Part shown: piece after piece, positions 20,321 to 29,189 of the stretch
Layout: every line of letters starts with the position of its first letter
Position numbering within the stretch: the stretch's first letter is position 1
Assembly (NCBI RefSeq): GCF_900302495.1
Contig: NZ_OMKW01000004.1
Coordinates: forward strand, 124,001-188,000
From: Pontivivens insulae
GTDB taxonomy: Bacteria > Pseudomonadota > Alphaproteobacteria > Rhodobacterales > Rhodobacteraceae
Length of the DNA stretch: 64,000 nt
Direction of reading: 5' to 3'
The notes under the pieces: generated by a model
The model's input: the letters and a program-made list of their open reading frames with translations, nothing else
The model's database searches: none
What the model was told of the DNA's origin: nothing
Position numbers and translations under genes: made by a program

Positions 20321-20857
20321 GTGAGCATAACGGCCTTCATCACGGAAGAACGCGGCGCCACGACCATGGAATGGGTCGCCCTGACGGCTGGCTTGCTCGT
20401 CGTTGGGTCTGCGGTTGTCTATGCAATCGAGACCGGGCTTGGCGACGCCGCACAGACAATGACAGCTGTCGTGGAAGAGACGGTCAATATTCCCGTCTCA
20501 ACTGTTGGACCAACGATCAATGTTCGCATGAGCACTCCCGAATTCGACGGTGCTGCACCTGTCGAGAACGAGGCGAATGGTATTGAGTGGGCTGCCCCTC
20601 ATGTCAGTGACAATCTGGGAATGACGCAAGTCACACCGTGGTCGGCAATTGCGTTATCTGCAGATGAAGTCGATCAGGGCCGTGCACGACTTGCGACACT
20701 CGAAGATGAAGAAGTCTTGAAATTGGTTCAGGACTACGGACCGCACGCGGGCGCATCTGTGACGTCAGACCCGTTGCATCGGGTCTTATGCGATAAATAC
20801 CACATTGCTTTAAATGAGTCTGAGATTCGTGGTCTCAACATTACAGCAATTCAGTAA
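20321..20857 (+). CDS. Flp-prepilin-like membrane protein with long C-terminal domain (paralogue A)
   Basis: The N terminus ERG-ATTMEWVALTAGLLVVGSAVVYAI is a class III (Flp/Tad) prepilin signal: cleavage after Gly would leave Glu at +5 and an aromatic at +6, followed by one hydrophobic helix. Real Flp pilins end soon after; here about 140 more residues follow, with an acidic linker and a C-terminal block (TPWSAIALSADE ... LEDEEVLKLV ... DKYHIALNESEIRGL) that aligns with the neighbouring gene at 20954. GTG 20321 is the start. No tad genes are in the window. The function is unknown to me. Confidence 0.75.
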   Translation: MSITAFITEERGATTMEWVALTAGLLVVGSAVVYAIETGLGDAAQTMTAVVEETVNIPVSTVGPTINVRMSTPEFDGAAPVENEANGIEWAAPHVSDNLGMTQVTPWSAIALSADEVDQGRARLATLEDEEVLKLVQDYGPHAGASVTSDPLHRVLCDKYHIALNESEIRGLNITAIQ

Positions 20858-20953
20858 TTCAGCGCTCAGTATTGCTAAGTAATTGCCACGATCTCGCCAG
20901 ATTGAATGCGTAACGTCAGTCTAGGGGGCGAGTCGTATTTGGAGAGCTGAGAA

Positions 20954-21352
20954 ATGTTGAAGCTGTTTCTGAAAGACGAGTCTGGCACTGTCACCGCCGA
21001 CTATGTCGTACTTGCCGGCGCCGTCATTGCAATTGCTGTCGGTGTCGTTGCTGTCGTTGAGTCTGCTGTCTCCGGAACGGCAGACAATGTGAATACTTCG
21101 GTTCTAGCTGAGATTCAGCTGAACGGTGGCTCCAACGCGGCCGAGCCGTGGGAGCCGATCGCCCTGCATGGCGATTCCTTACAAGGGTATCGCGATTGGA
21201 TGGGCAACTTTGAAGACGATCAGCTGATTGCGCACATGAACAATCAAGAGCAGTACAAGGATGTAGAGGCCGGTGCCGGCCATCCATACGAGACCTATCG
21301 TGACGAGTACTACGTCGCGCGGGACGAAGCGACATCACGCGGCTTGCTCTGA
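20954..21352 (+). CDS. Flp-prepilin-like membrane protein with C-terminal domain (paralogue B)
   Basis: Paralogue of the gene 96 bases upstream. The class III signal is DESG-TVTADYVVLAGAVIAIAVGVVAVV, with Asp at +5 and Tyr at +6 after the Gly. After a short linker it has the same C-terminal pattern: EPWEPIALHGD ... NFEDDQLIAHM ... RDEYYVARDEATSRGL. The gene is preceded by GGAGAG (about 20941) and followed by the binding-protein gene of the liv-type importer after 89 bases. A predicted inner-membrane or pseudopilus protein; the role is unknown. Confidence 0.78.
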   Translation: MLKLFLKDESGTVTADYVVLAGAVIAIAVGVVAVVESAVSGTADNVNTSVLAEIQLNGGSNAAEPWEPIALHGDSLQGYRDWMGNFEDDQLIAHMNNQEQYKDVEAGAGHPYETYRDEYYVARDEATSRGLL

Positions 21353-21441
21353 TCCCGCCGCATGACGTCGGATTTCCCTTGTAATCGGGACGGGCGGCAT
21401 TTTTGATGCAGCCAGTCCAAGAATTATAATGGGAGATCTCA

Positions 21442-22641
21442 ATGAACCGCTTTTTGATCAGCACGGCTCTGGCCGCAGCAACTGCAACCGGCGCGCTTGC
21501 CGACGGTCACGCAACCACGGCCAATATCGGCGTGATCCTTGGCTTCACCGGCCCGATTGAATCGCTGACCCCTGACATGGGGGCATCCGCTGAGCTGGCC
21601 ATTGCTGAAGCGAACGCTTCGGGCATGTTCCTCGATGGATCGGTAACGCTTGCTCCGGTGCGCGCGGACTCCACCTGTATCGACAGCGCGGCAGCGTCCG
21701 CTGCGGCAGAGCGTCTGGTGACTGGCGACAACGTGATCGGCATCATGGGAGCGGACTGTTCCGGCGTCACCGGTGCGGTGGCCTCGAACGTCGCCGTTCC
21801 GAATGGCGTCGTCATGGTCTCGCCGTCTGCGACCTCCCCGGCGTTGTCCACCATCGAAGACAATGACCTGTTCTTCCGCACGGCACCTTCCGACGCCCGT
21901 CAGGGTCAGGTCCTTGCAGACATCGTCACTGAGCGGGGCGTCGACAGCGTCGCAATCACTTACACCAACAACGACTACGGCCTTGGCCTCGCGGATGCCT
22001 TCCAGGCAGCGTTTGAGGCGGCTGGCGGCTCGGTTGAGATCGTCGCAGCCCACGAAGACGGCAAAGGCGATTACTCCGCAGAAGTCGGCGCACTTGCGGC
22101 CGCTGGTGCCGATGCACTCGCCGTGTTTGGCTATGTTGACCAGGGTGGCCGCGGCATCATCCAGTCGTCCCTCGACACCGGCGCGTTCGATACGTTCATC
22201 CTGGGCGACGGCATGATCGGTGACAGCCTAACCGAAACCTTCGGCGGCGACATCGACGGCACGTTCGGCACCGCACCCGGCTCCGACAGCGCAGGCTTCG
22301 CCTTCTTCGACGCGATGGCTAAGGCCAACGGCATCGAAGGTGACGGCCCCTACCGTGGTGAGAGCTATGATGCGGCAGCGCTGATGATCCTCGCCGCACA
22401 GGCAGGCGGTGCTGCAGACCGTGCGACGATCGCGGCCAACCTGATGGACGTGGCAAACGCACCAGGTGTTGAGGTTGGCCCGGGCCAGCTCGGCATGGCG
22501 CTGTCCATCCTCGCGAATGGTGGTGAGGTGAACTACACCGGCGCGACCGGCGTGGAACTGATCGGCCCGGGTGAGGCGGCTGGCTCCTACCGTGAGCTGG
22601 AAGTGATGGATGGTGCATTCTCCACTGTATCCGTCCGCTAA
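21442..22641 (+). CDS. Branched-chain amino-acid-type ABC transporter, periplasmic binding protein
   Basis: The 399-residue LivK-like type I periplasmic binding protein has a signal peptide ending ALADG, then IGVILGFTGPIESLTPDMGASAELAIAEAN, the cofactor-free receptor fold core GIMGADCSGVTGAVA and YTNNDYGLGLADAFQAAF. It delivers a small amino acid or amide to the LivHM channel. Substrate cannot be told from sequence. GGGAG lies 7-8 bases before ATG 21442. A stable hairpin follows the stop, as often found between the abundant binding protein and the rest of its operon. Confidence 0.93.
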   Translation: MNRFLISTALAAATATGALADGHATTANIGVILGFTGPIESLTPDMGASAELAIAEANASGMFLDGSVTLAPVRADSTCIDSAAASAAAERLVTGDNVIGIMGADCSGVTGAVASNVAVPNGVVMVSPSATSPALSTIEDNDLFFRTAPSDARQGQVLADIVTERGVDSVAITYTNNDYGLGLADAFQAAFEAAGGSVEIVAAHEDGKGDYSAEVGALAAAGADALAVFGYVDQGGRGIIQSSLDTGAFDTFILGDGMIGDSLTETFGGDIDGTFGTAPGSDSAGFAFFDAMAKANGIEGDGPYRGESYDAAALMILAAQAGGAADRATIAANLMDVANAPGVEVGPGQLGMALSILANGGEVNYTGATGVELIGPGEAAGSYRELEVMDGAFSTVSVR

Positions 22642-22665
22642 ATTCACCTAAGGGACATGCAAATC

Positions 22666-22691
22666 GCGGCCCGGGGGTAACCTCGGGCCGC
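22666..22691 (+). terminator. Intra-operon hairpin after the binding-protein gene
   Basis: GCGGCCCGGGG and CCTCGGGCCGC form an 11-bp stem closed by GTAA (22677-22680), followed by TTGTATA. It probably stabilises the binding-protein mRNA and partly terminates transcription before livG. Confidence 0.6.
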
Positions 22692-22709
22692 TTGTATACG
22701 GGGTGGCAC

Positions 22710-23489
22710 ATGATCCGGGTCGAAGACCTTCACATGCATTTCGGCGGCATCAAGGCCGTGAACGGCGCGAGCATCGAGATTGCCGAAGGCTCGATCACGG
22801 GCCTGATTGGCCCGAATGGCGCAGGAAAGACGACGCTCTTCAACGTGGTGGCCGGGCACTACACGCCGACTTCCGGTCATGTTTGGCTTGATGGTGAGGA
22901 GATTACGGGCCTTTCACCGCATGAGCTGTTTCACAAGGGACTTCTGCGCACTTTCCAGATCGCCCATGAATTTTCGACGCTGACCGTGCGGGACAATCTG
23001 ATGATGGTGCCCGGCGATCAGGCGGGGGAGGGGCTGTGGTCTGCATGGTTCCGCTCGGCAGAGGTCAAACGGCAGGAGGCCGCCATCCGCGAAAAGGCCG
23101 ACGAAGTCATCGATTTCCTCGAAATCCCCCATGTCGCTGACGAGCTTGCGGGCAACCTCTCAGGAGGTCAGAAGAAGCTGCTGGAGCTGGGCCGGACGAT
23201 GATGGTGGACGCCAAGATCGTGTTTCTTGATGAGGTGGGCGCAGGCGTGAACCGGACGCTGCTCAACACCATCGGCGATGCCATTGTCCGCCTGAACCGC
23301 GAACGCGGCTACACATTCTGCATGATTGAGCACGACATGGATTTCATCTCCCGGCTCTGCGACCCGGTCATCGTTATGGCCGAAGGGCAAGTTCTGGCGC
23401 AGGGGAAGGTTGAAGACGTCAAAGCAGATGAGCGTGTGATCGAGGCCTATCTGGGCACCGGCCTGAAGAACAAGGAGGCGTCGGTATGA
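22710..23489 (+). CDS. livG: Liv-type ABC transporter ATP-binding protein LivG
   Basis: A 259-residue ABC ATPase: Walker A GPNGAGKTT (about 37-45), Q-loop TFQIAHEF, signature LSGGQKKLLELGRTMM, Walker B IVFLDEVGAGVN and the H-loop MIEHDMDF. The extended LivG-type C terminus (EAYLGTG) is present. Note FLDEVGAG in place of the usual FLDEPxAG. The ATG at 22710 follows GGGGTGG. Its stop overlaps the livF start in ATGA. Confidence 0.95.
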   Translation: MIRVEDLHMHFGGIKAVNGASIEIAEGSITGLIGPNGAGKTTLFNVVAGHYTPTSGHVWLDGEEITGLSPHELFHKGLLRTFQIAHEFSTLTVRDNLMMVPGDQAGEGLWSAWFRSAEVKRQEAAIREKADEVIDFLEIPHVADELAGNLSGGQKKLLELGRTMMVDAKIVFLDEVGAGVNRTLLNTIGDAIVRLNRERGYTFCMIEHDMDFISRLCDPVIVMAEGQVLAQGKVEDVKADERVIEAYLGTGLKNKEASV

Positions 23490-24190
23490 GCTTTCTGAAC
23501 GCCTCTGCGATGACGGGCGGCTATGGCGCAGCCGACATTCTGCATTCATGCGACATCACAGTCGAACAAGGCCAGATCGCCGTGATTGTCGGCCCCAACG
23601 GCGCGGGCAAGTCCACGGCAATGAAGGCCGTGTTCGGCATGCTGCCGCTACGCGAAGGCTCCGTCACGTTGGACGGGCAGGACATCACAGGGCTGACACC
23701 GCAGGAACGCGTGGCCATGGGCATGGGGTTTGTGCCCCAGACCAACAACGTATTCGTCTCCATGACCGTGCAGGAAAACCTCGAGATGGGGGCCTACCTG
23801 CGCAGGGATGATTTCCGATCAACGATGGAACAGGTCTTCGACCTCTTCCCCATCCTGCGGGAGAAGCGCCGCCAACCGGCTGGCGAACTCTCTGGCGGCC
23901 AGCGTCAGCAGGTTGCCGTTGGGCGCGCATTGATGACGGAACCAAAGCTGTTGATGCTTGATGAGCCGACGGCGGGCGTCTCCCCCATCGTGATGGACGA
24001 GTTGTTCGACCGGATTATCGAGGTGGCCCGCACCGGCATCGCCATTCTGATGGTGGAGCAGAACGCGCGGCAGGCCCTCAACATCGCTGATCGTGGCTAC
24101 GTTCTGGTGCAAGGCCGCAATGCCTATACCGACACGGGCGAGGCTCTCCTGGCCAACCCCGAAGTGCGCCGCACCTTCCTGGGAGGATGA
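23486..24190 (+). CDS. livF: Liv-type ABC transporter ATP-binding protein LivF
   Basis: A 234-residue ABC ATPase, partner of LivG in energising uptake. Walker A is VGPNGAGKSTAMKAVFG, signature LSGGQRQQVAVGRALM, Walker B LLMLDEPTAGVSP and the H-loop region VEQNARQAL, which has the Gln typical of LivF proteins instead of His. It overlaps livG by 4 bases. The next gene downstream is not livH but a small exported protein. Confidence 0.95.
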   Translation: MSFLNASAMTGGYGAADILHSCDITVEQGQIAVIVGPNGAGKSTAMKAVFGMLPLREGSVTLDGQDITGLTPQERVAMGMGFVPQTNNVFVSMTVQENLEMGAYLRRDDFRSTMEQVFDLFPILREKRRQPAGELSGGQRQQVAVGRALMTEPKLLMLDEPTAGVSPIVMDELFDRIIEVARTGIAILMVEQNARQALNIADRGYVLVQGRNAYTDTGEALLANPEVRRTFLGG

Positions 24191-24194
24191 GGAT

Positions 24195-24743
24195 GTGCGT
24201 GAACCCCGGTCCAGACGGTTCAGCAAGGCGCCGATGCGGAAATATTCCGGCAAAGCGCCCGGTGGATGGGGGCGGGGTAGTCCAAACCGGACCTTTGCAA
24301 TTTTCCTCGTCAGCTTCTTTGCCCTTATTGCTGCGGGCGTCTGGTGGAACGTGTCGCGGGTTGCAGCCAATCGTGAAGCCGCAGCAGCCGCTGCGCCACG
24401 CATGGAATGTACCTTCGCCCAATGGTGCGTGGACGGTGACTGCGCCCGGGCAGCCCCTCCCACACCCTTCCTCATCATCACGCAAGGCGCGTTCGGTCGC
24501 GCCTATTTGCGGATGGAGGATCGCGGTGGTCAGATCCGTGGCGTTTTCTCGGACGAGCGAGACCCGAGCTACTGGCGCCAATACGTTCAGTGGAGCCCGG
24601 ATCGGGGAGAGATCACCGTGAACCTGACCGAAGCGCTCTCATTTGACTTCGTCTACGATCTTCAGGACGGGCAGGAGGCTGACATCGCCACTGCATCCGC
24701 GACCGGATCGGGACAGTGCATTTGGATCGTTGAAGAGGGATGA
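24195..24743 (+). CDS. Membrane-anchored Cys-containing protein inside the liv operon (paralogue 1)
   Basis: I do not recognise a named family. About 30 basic N-terminal residues precede one hydrophobic helix (TFAIFLVSFFALIAAGVWW), then a periplasmic part starting with three cysteines, MECTFAQWCVDGDC, and ending GSGQCIWIVEEG. GTG 24195 has GGAGG at about 8 bases; ATG 24234 is an alternative with AAGG. It follows livF by 4 bases and precedes a second gene with the same cysteine layout. It may help assembly or act as an accessory subunit of the importer; this is inferred from position only. Confidence 0.65.
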   Translation: MREPRSRRFSKAPMRKYSGKAPGGWGRGSPNRTFAIFLVSFFALIAAGVWWNVSRVAANREAAAAAAPRMECTFAQWCVDGDCARAAPPTPFLIITQGAFGRAYLRMEDRGGQIRGVFSDERDPSYWRQYVQWSPDRGEITVNLTEALSFDFVYDLQDGQEADIATASATGSGQCIWIVEEG

Positions 24744-24746
24744 GGC

Positions 24747-25259
24747 ATGAAGATGCAAAATAGAGCATCCAAAGTTCACTGTTCGGAATCGCAATTTCCG
24801 CGAGAGGATTTAGCAAAGCCAAAACGACCTTCCTATATGGGGCAGATCCACGGACAAGATTATTACCTTGAGTACGGAAGATCCGTGCCGAAGATTTTCG
24901 TCTTGATTTTTTTGTTGTTTATTTCACCGCCAGCATTGTCATCCGAGAGTAGTTTTTTTCGATGCAATTTTTCGCAGGAGTGTGGATCTGAAATAGGATG
25001 TCGTCCAGCCAGTATGAGTTTTGATTTTGCGATCAATGGAAGCACCGGGGAAGCTACGATGCTGGGAAATATTGGTAGTGTTTCGGTCGTCCCAGTGTTT
25101 GGTAGCTCTGCAATATCGTTTGTGCATATACTTGATACTGGCGCAGTCCAGACTACGACAATTTATCCAAACAACTCTGCGGTGCATAGTAGGCATACTA
25201 TTTTCTTGAATGATCCAATTCCAAGTCAGTGGCACGGAACCTGTGAGTCCATAACATGA
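24747..25259 (+). CDS. AT-richer exported Cys-containing protein inside the liv operon (paralogue 2)
   Basis: It starts 3 bases after paralogue 1 and its stop overlaps the livH start in ATGA, so it is a real operon member. A hydrophobic export segment (VPKIFVLIFLLFISPPALSSES) lies 46 residues in; GTG 24885 would give a normal signal peptide and 124 residues, so the true start is uncertain. The mature part opens FRCNFSQECGSEIGC and ends HGTCESIT, the same four-cysteine layout as paralogue 1. Base composition is visibly AT-richer than both neighbours, with many T runs, suggesting different ancestry or relaxed selection. Confidence 0.65.
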   Translation: MKMQNRASKVHCSESQFPREDLAKPKRPSYMGQIHGQDYYLEYGRSVPKIFVLIFLLFISPPALSSESSFFRCNFSQECGSEIGCRPASMSFDFAINGSTGEATMLGNIGSVSVVPVFGSSAISFVHILDTGAVQTTTIYPNNSAVHSRHTIFLNDPIPSQWHGTCESIT

Positions 25260-26266
25260 CCGACATCCTCAACGCGCTCGTCCTCTTTGCGAACTTCGTC
25301 TTCATCCCCGGTCTTGCCTATGGCAGCCAATTGGCGCTCGGTGCGCTGGGTGTGACGCTGATTTACGCGGTCTTGCGGTTTTCCAACTTTGCACATGGCG
25401 ACCTCATGGCATTTGGGACTGCCGCGGTGATCCTGTTTACGTGGTGGCTGCAAAGCCTCGGCGTCAGTGCGGGGCCCTTGCCAACCGCGCTGATCGCCCT
25501 GCCCATCGGCATCGCGGTTGCGGTCGCGATGAGCCTTCTGATGGATCGCACCGTCTACAGCTATTATCGTAAGGTGCGGGCCGCGCCGGTGGTCTTCGTG
25601 ATCGCCTCTGTCGGCGTGATGTTTGTGCTCAACGGCCTGACGCGCCTCGTCATCGGACCGGATGATCAGCGCTTCGCGGATGGAGAGCGCTTCATCATCC
25701 GTGCACGTGACTTCAAGGAAATGACCGGGTTGGATGAGGGATTGGCCCTGCGGACAACGCAGGTTCTGACCGTCGTGGTCGCCATCATCATCGTGATTGC
25801 ACTCTTCCGGTTCCTAAACCGCTCGCGAATGGGCAAGGCGATGCGCGCCTATTCGGACAATGAGGATCTGGCGCTGCTTTCCGGCATCGACCCGAAGAAG
25901 GTCGTGTTCTGGACCTGGGTGATTGCAGCCGGCCTCGCCACCGTGGCGGGCACGCTCTACGGCCTCGACAAAAGCTTCAAGCCCTTCACCTATTTCCAGC
26001 TTCTGCTGCCGATCTTCGCGGCGGCCATCGTCGGCGGCATCGGCAACCCGGTGGGGGCTATCGCGGGCGGCTTTGTCATCGCGTTCAGCGAGGTGACAGT
26101 GACCTATGCCTATAAGAAGTTCGCAGATTACCTGATCCCGGGATGGGAACCCGAGGGTCTGCTGCAATTGCTTTCAACCGATTACAAATTCGCCGTCAGC
26201 TTCGTCATCCTTGTCGTGGTGCTGCTGGTCCGGCCCACGGGTCTCTTCAAGGGGAAAGTGATATGA
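25256..26266 (+). CDS. livH: Liv-type ABC transporter permease LivH
   Basis: A 336-residue inner-membrane permease with about eight hydrophobic segments. The conserved LGVTLIYAVLRFSNFAHGDLMAFG at the N terminus and VVGGIGNPVGAIAGGFVIAFSE-type EAA-like loop near the C terminus identify LivH. It forms the channel with LivM. It overlaps the preceding small gene and livM by 4 bases each (ATGA). Confidence 0.95.
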   Translation: MTDILNALVLFANFVFIPGLAYGSQLALGALGVTLIYAVLRFSNFAHGDLMAFGTAAVILFTWWLQSLGVSAGPLPTALIALPIGIAVAVAMSLLMDRTVYSYYRKVRAAPVVFVIASVGVMFVLNGLTRLVIGPDDQRFADGERFIIRARDFKEMTGLDEGLALRTTQVLTVVVAIIIVIALFRFLNRSRMGKAMRAYSDNEDLALLSGIDPKKVVFWTWVIAAGLATVAGTLYGLDKSFKPFTYFQLLLPIFAAAIVGGIGNPVGAIAGGFVIAFSEVTVTYAYKKFADYLIPGWEPEGLLQLLSTDYKFAVSFVILVVVLLVRPTGLFKGKVI

Positions 26267-27573
26267 GCCAGACCCTTCGTATCATCGTTCTTTATGCCGC
26301 AATGCTCACGGCCATCGCATTGGTTGGTTTCGTGCAAAGCTGGCCGCTGGCCCTGTCGATCCTCAACCTGTGCCTGATCTCTGCCATCATGGCGCTGGGC
26401 GTTAACATGCAGTGGGGCTATGGCGGGCTGTTCAATGTCGGCATCATGGGCTTTGCTGCCCTTGGCGGCGTGGCGGGTGTTCTTGTCAGCCTGCAACCAA
26501 GGCCCGAGGCCTGGGCGGCGGGCGGGGCAGGCCTGTTCGCATCTCTTTTGGCGCTCGGCGTCACGATCGTTCTGGTCGCATGGCTTCGCCCCAGACTGCC
26601 CAAGCGCATCCGGGGTATCGCGACCTTTGCCATCGTCATTGCGGGCTATTTCACGATGCGCAGCTTCTTCGGCCCGGCCGTCGATGCGATTGAGGCGCAG
26701 GACCCGGCCCAATTCGGCAATATCGGCGGCGCAGGACTGCCCATCATTCTCAGCTGGATCGTGGGCGGCCTCTTTGCGGCTGGCGCGGCCTGGCTCATCG
26801 CACGCATCGCCCTTGGCCTGCGATCCGACTACCTGGCTATCGCGACACTCGGGATTTCAGAGATCGTTCTGGCAATCCTGAAGAATGAAGACTGGCTGGC
26901 GCGTGGGGTCAAGAATGCGGCGGGCCTCGATCGGCCTGTCCCTTATGAGGTCGATCTGCAGATCAACAAGACCTTCATGAACTTTGCCGACACGATCGGC
27001 ATGGATCCGGTGACCGCGTCCACGGTGTTTGTGCGCCTGTGCTATGCTGGGCTGTTCCTCGCCGTGCTCGCAATCATCCTTTGGCTCGCCGAGCGGGCCC
27101 TCCATTCCCCGTGGGGGCGCATGATGCGTGCGATCCGCGACAACCGCGACGCGGCAGAGGCGATGGGCAAGGATGTCGTACGTCGCCACCGACAGATTTT
27201 CATCCTCGGCTCCGGTGTAGTTGGCGTTGCAGGGGCGATGCTTGTCACGCTCGACGGGCAGTTCACGCCGGGTACCTACAATCCCCTGCGCTTCACCTTC
27301 CTGATTTGGGTGATGGTGATCGTCGGTGGATCGGGCAACAACTGGGGCGCGATCCTTGGGGGCTTCCTGATCTGGTTCACCTGGGTTCAGGCTGAAAACT
27401 GGGCCCCGATGGGTATGGAACTGATCACGTCCGGCATGGCCGACGGCAATGCGCTCAAGAGCCATCTGCTGGACGCAGCACCGCATATGCGGCTGTTCAT
27501 CATGGGGTTGGTACTGCTGCTGACGCTGCGCTTCTTCCCAAAGGGGCTGATACCGGAGCAAATCCGCCGCTAG
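26263..27573 (+). CDS. livM: Liv-type ABC transporter permease LivM
   Basis: A 436-residue inner-membrane permease, last gene of the importer operon. Features are MALGVNMQWGYGGLFNVGIMGFAALGG near the N terminus, SDYLAIATLGISEIVLAILKNEDW in the middle and the IVGGSGNNWGAILGGFLIWF loop. It is longer than LivM of E. coli in the transmembrane spacer around residues 85-160. The start overlaps the livH stop. The convergent enoyl-CoA hydratase gene ends 35 bases further on. Confidence 0.94.
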   Translation: MSQTLRIIVLYAAMLTAIALVGFVQSWPLALSILNLCLISAIMALGVNMQWGYGGLFNVGIMGFAALGGVAGVLVSLQPRPEAWAAGGAGLFASLLALGVTIVLVAWLRPRLPKRIRGIATFAIVIAGYFTMRSFFGPAVDAIEAQDPAQFGNIGGAGLPIILSWIVGGLFAAGAAWLIARIALGLRSDYLAIATLGISEIVLAILKNEDWLARGVKNAAGLDRPVPYEVDLQINKTFMNFADTIGMDPVTASTVFVRLCYAGLFLAVLAIILWLAERALHSPWGRMMRAIRDNRDAAEAMGKDVVRRHRQIFILGSGVVGVAGAMLVTLDGQFTPGTYNPLRFTFLIWVMVIVGGSGNNWGAILGGFLIWFTWVQAENWAPMGMELITSGMADGNALKSHLLDAAPHMRLFIMGLVLLLTLRFFPKGLIPEQIRR

Positions 27574-27608
27574 CGTGCGGCGCGCGAAATGCGGGAAAGG
27601 CCCCTGCG

Positions 27609-28334
27609 CTACTGCCCCTGAAATTGGGCGGTGCGCTTTTCCTTTCTGGCTGAAAGCGCCTCTGCGTGATCTGCACTCTCAGCGCATGCTGTGACACGGG
27701 CCGCCGCATCATCGCGGTCGTTCACACTGCGCTTCATGCCACTCACAGAAAGAGGGGCGAGCGAGGCGACTTTGCAGCCGAGTTCGCGTACCGTCTGACC
27801 AAAGCTCTCAGCATCGGTACAGGCGGTCACCCAGCCCCCCAACGCCGGATCGGGCAGGGTAAAGGTCTCCGCCGCCAGCAACAGACGCTTGGCCACGGCT
27901 GGGCCAAAGGATCGTTCGATCCGGGCAATTGACGCGCCGGGATAGTGCACACCGATCATCGCCGCCGGAATTGCGAGGCGCGCGCCAGTCACGGCCACGC
28001 GCAAATCGCATGCAGCCGCAATATCGACAGCAGCACCCATCACGGCCCCGTTTAATCCGGCAACAACCGGCAGTCGCATCGCCTCAATTCGGGCGCTCAA
28101 TTCAGCAAGCGGAATGTCGGGCCGCTCTCCAGCGGTCAACTCGCCAAAATCGGCACCGGCACTAAACACCTTGCCTTGGCCTGTCAGGATGCAGACCCGG
28201 ACATTCGGATCGTTGTCGGCCTGGTTCAGCGCATCGCCAAGAGCCTGCATATCCGCGATGCGCAAGGCATTTCGTCGCTCCGGCGCGGCAAGCGTGATCG
28301 TAACGACTTGCCCGCTCTGGCTGACCTCAATCAT
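27609..28334 (-). CDS. Enoyl-CoA hydratase/isomerase family protein
   Basis: A 241-residue crotonase-fold protein: oxyanion-hole segments GKVFSAGADFGEL and GAVMGAAVDIAAACDLRVA. The acidic residue that usually follows the second glycine-rich loop of true hydratases is not obvious here, so the reaction (hydratase, isomerase or other crotonase chemistry) is uncertain. ATG 28334 overlaps the xthA stop in ATGA, indicating coupled translation with the repair nuclease gene. Confidence 0.85.
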   Translation of the reverse strand: MIEVSQSGQVVTITLAAPERRNALRIADMQALGDALNQADNDPNVRVCILTGQGKVFSAGADFGELTAGERPDIPLAELSARIEAMRLPVVAGLNGAVMGAAVDIAAACDLRVAVTGARLAIPAAMIGVHYPGASIARIERSFGPAVAKRLLLAAETFTLPDPALGGWVTACTDAESFGQTVRELGCKVASLAPLSVSGMKRSVNDRDDAAARVTACAESADHAEALSARKEKRTAQFQGQ

Positions 28335-29119
28335 GGGTCGAAGCTTGCAAACAGCGGGGCGTGATCTGACGGCTTTTCCCATCCGCGCGCATCACGCAGG
28401 ATCTTTGATGAGCCGGGCACGTGGCCTGCGCCATCCGTCGCCCAGATGTGGTCCAACCTGCGGCCTTTATCTGCCGCCGACCAGTCCTTCGCGCGGTAGG
28501 ACCACCACGAATAGAGCTTCCCCTCCGGTATGTCGGCGCGGGTCACATCCTCCCATCCGCCATCGATCATGACCTTTTCCAGTGCCTCAACCTCAACCGG
28601 TGTGTGGGAGACGACCTTGAGCAGCTGCTTATGCGACCAGACATCGTCTTCACGAGGTGCAATATTGAGATCGCCTACCAGAACAGATTTGGAAACATCT
28701 TCCTCACGGCCCCATTTCGCCATGTTAGCCAGAAATTCGAGCTTATGGGCAAATTTCGGATTCGTGTCCGGGTTCGCCTCGTCCCCACCGGCGGGGACAT
28801 AGAAGTTATGAATCGTCAGTCCTGATTCGAGTCGCGCTGCACAATGGCGCGCATGGCCTGTGTCACAGAAGGTGCGCTTTCCCGCATCTTCCAGCGGCAA
28901 GCGCGACAGGATTGCGACGCCGTTATATCCCTTGTTTCCATCCGCGACGATGTGCGGATATCCCGCCTGTGCAAACAGCTCCATCGGGATCTTGTCTACG
29001 GGGGATTTCGTCTCTTGCAGGCACAGGACGTCTGGTGCCTCTTCTTCAAGTAATTTCAAGACGATAGGCGCGCGCAGACGCACTGAGTTGATATTCCAGG
29101 TGCAAAGTCGGATCGTCAT
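28331..29119 (-). CDS. xthA: Exodeoxyribonuclease III (ExoIII/AP endonuclease family)
   Basis: A 262-residue EEP-fold nuclease acting at abasic sites. It has the family motifs TWNINSVRLR, LCLQETK (metal-binding Glu), GYNGVAILSR, LVGDLNIAPREDDVW and the C-terminal RLDHIWAT ... SDHAPLFA, which holds the catalytic Asp-His. It is read leftwards with the enoyl-CoA hydratase gene. Confidence 0.95.
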   Translation of the reverse strand: MTIRLCTWNINSVRLRAPIVLKLLEEEAPDVLCLQETKSPVDKIPMELFAQAGYPHIVADGNKGYNGVAILSRLPLEDAGKRTFCDTGHARHCAARLESGLTIHNFYVPAGGDEANPDTNPKFAHKLEFLANMAKWGREEDVSKSVLVGDLNIAPREDDVWSHKQLLKVVSHTPVEVEALEKVMIDGGWEDVTRADIPEGKLYSWWSYRAKDWSAADKGRRLDHIWATDGAGHVPGSSKILRDARGWEKPSDHAPLFASFDP

Positions 29120-29189
29120 GTCGGGCCTCTTCTCGCGCAGCTATCGTCTGTCTGTGATGAAGAAGCGCACACCGTAACGCAAGGCCCAG

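Noticed and set aside
21354-21405. Possible terminator between the Flp-like paralogue B and the importer operon
   Set aside because: GCCGC and GCGGC before ATTTTT can pair by only 5 bp over a long loop, too weak to call.
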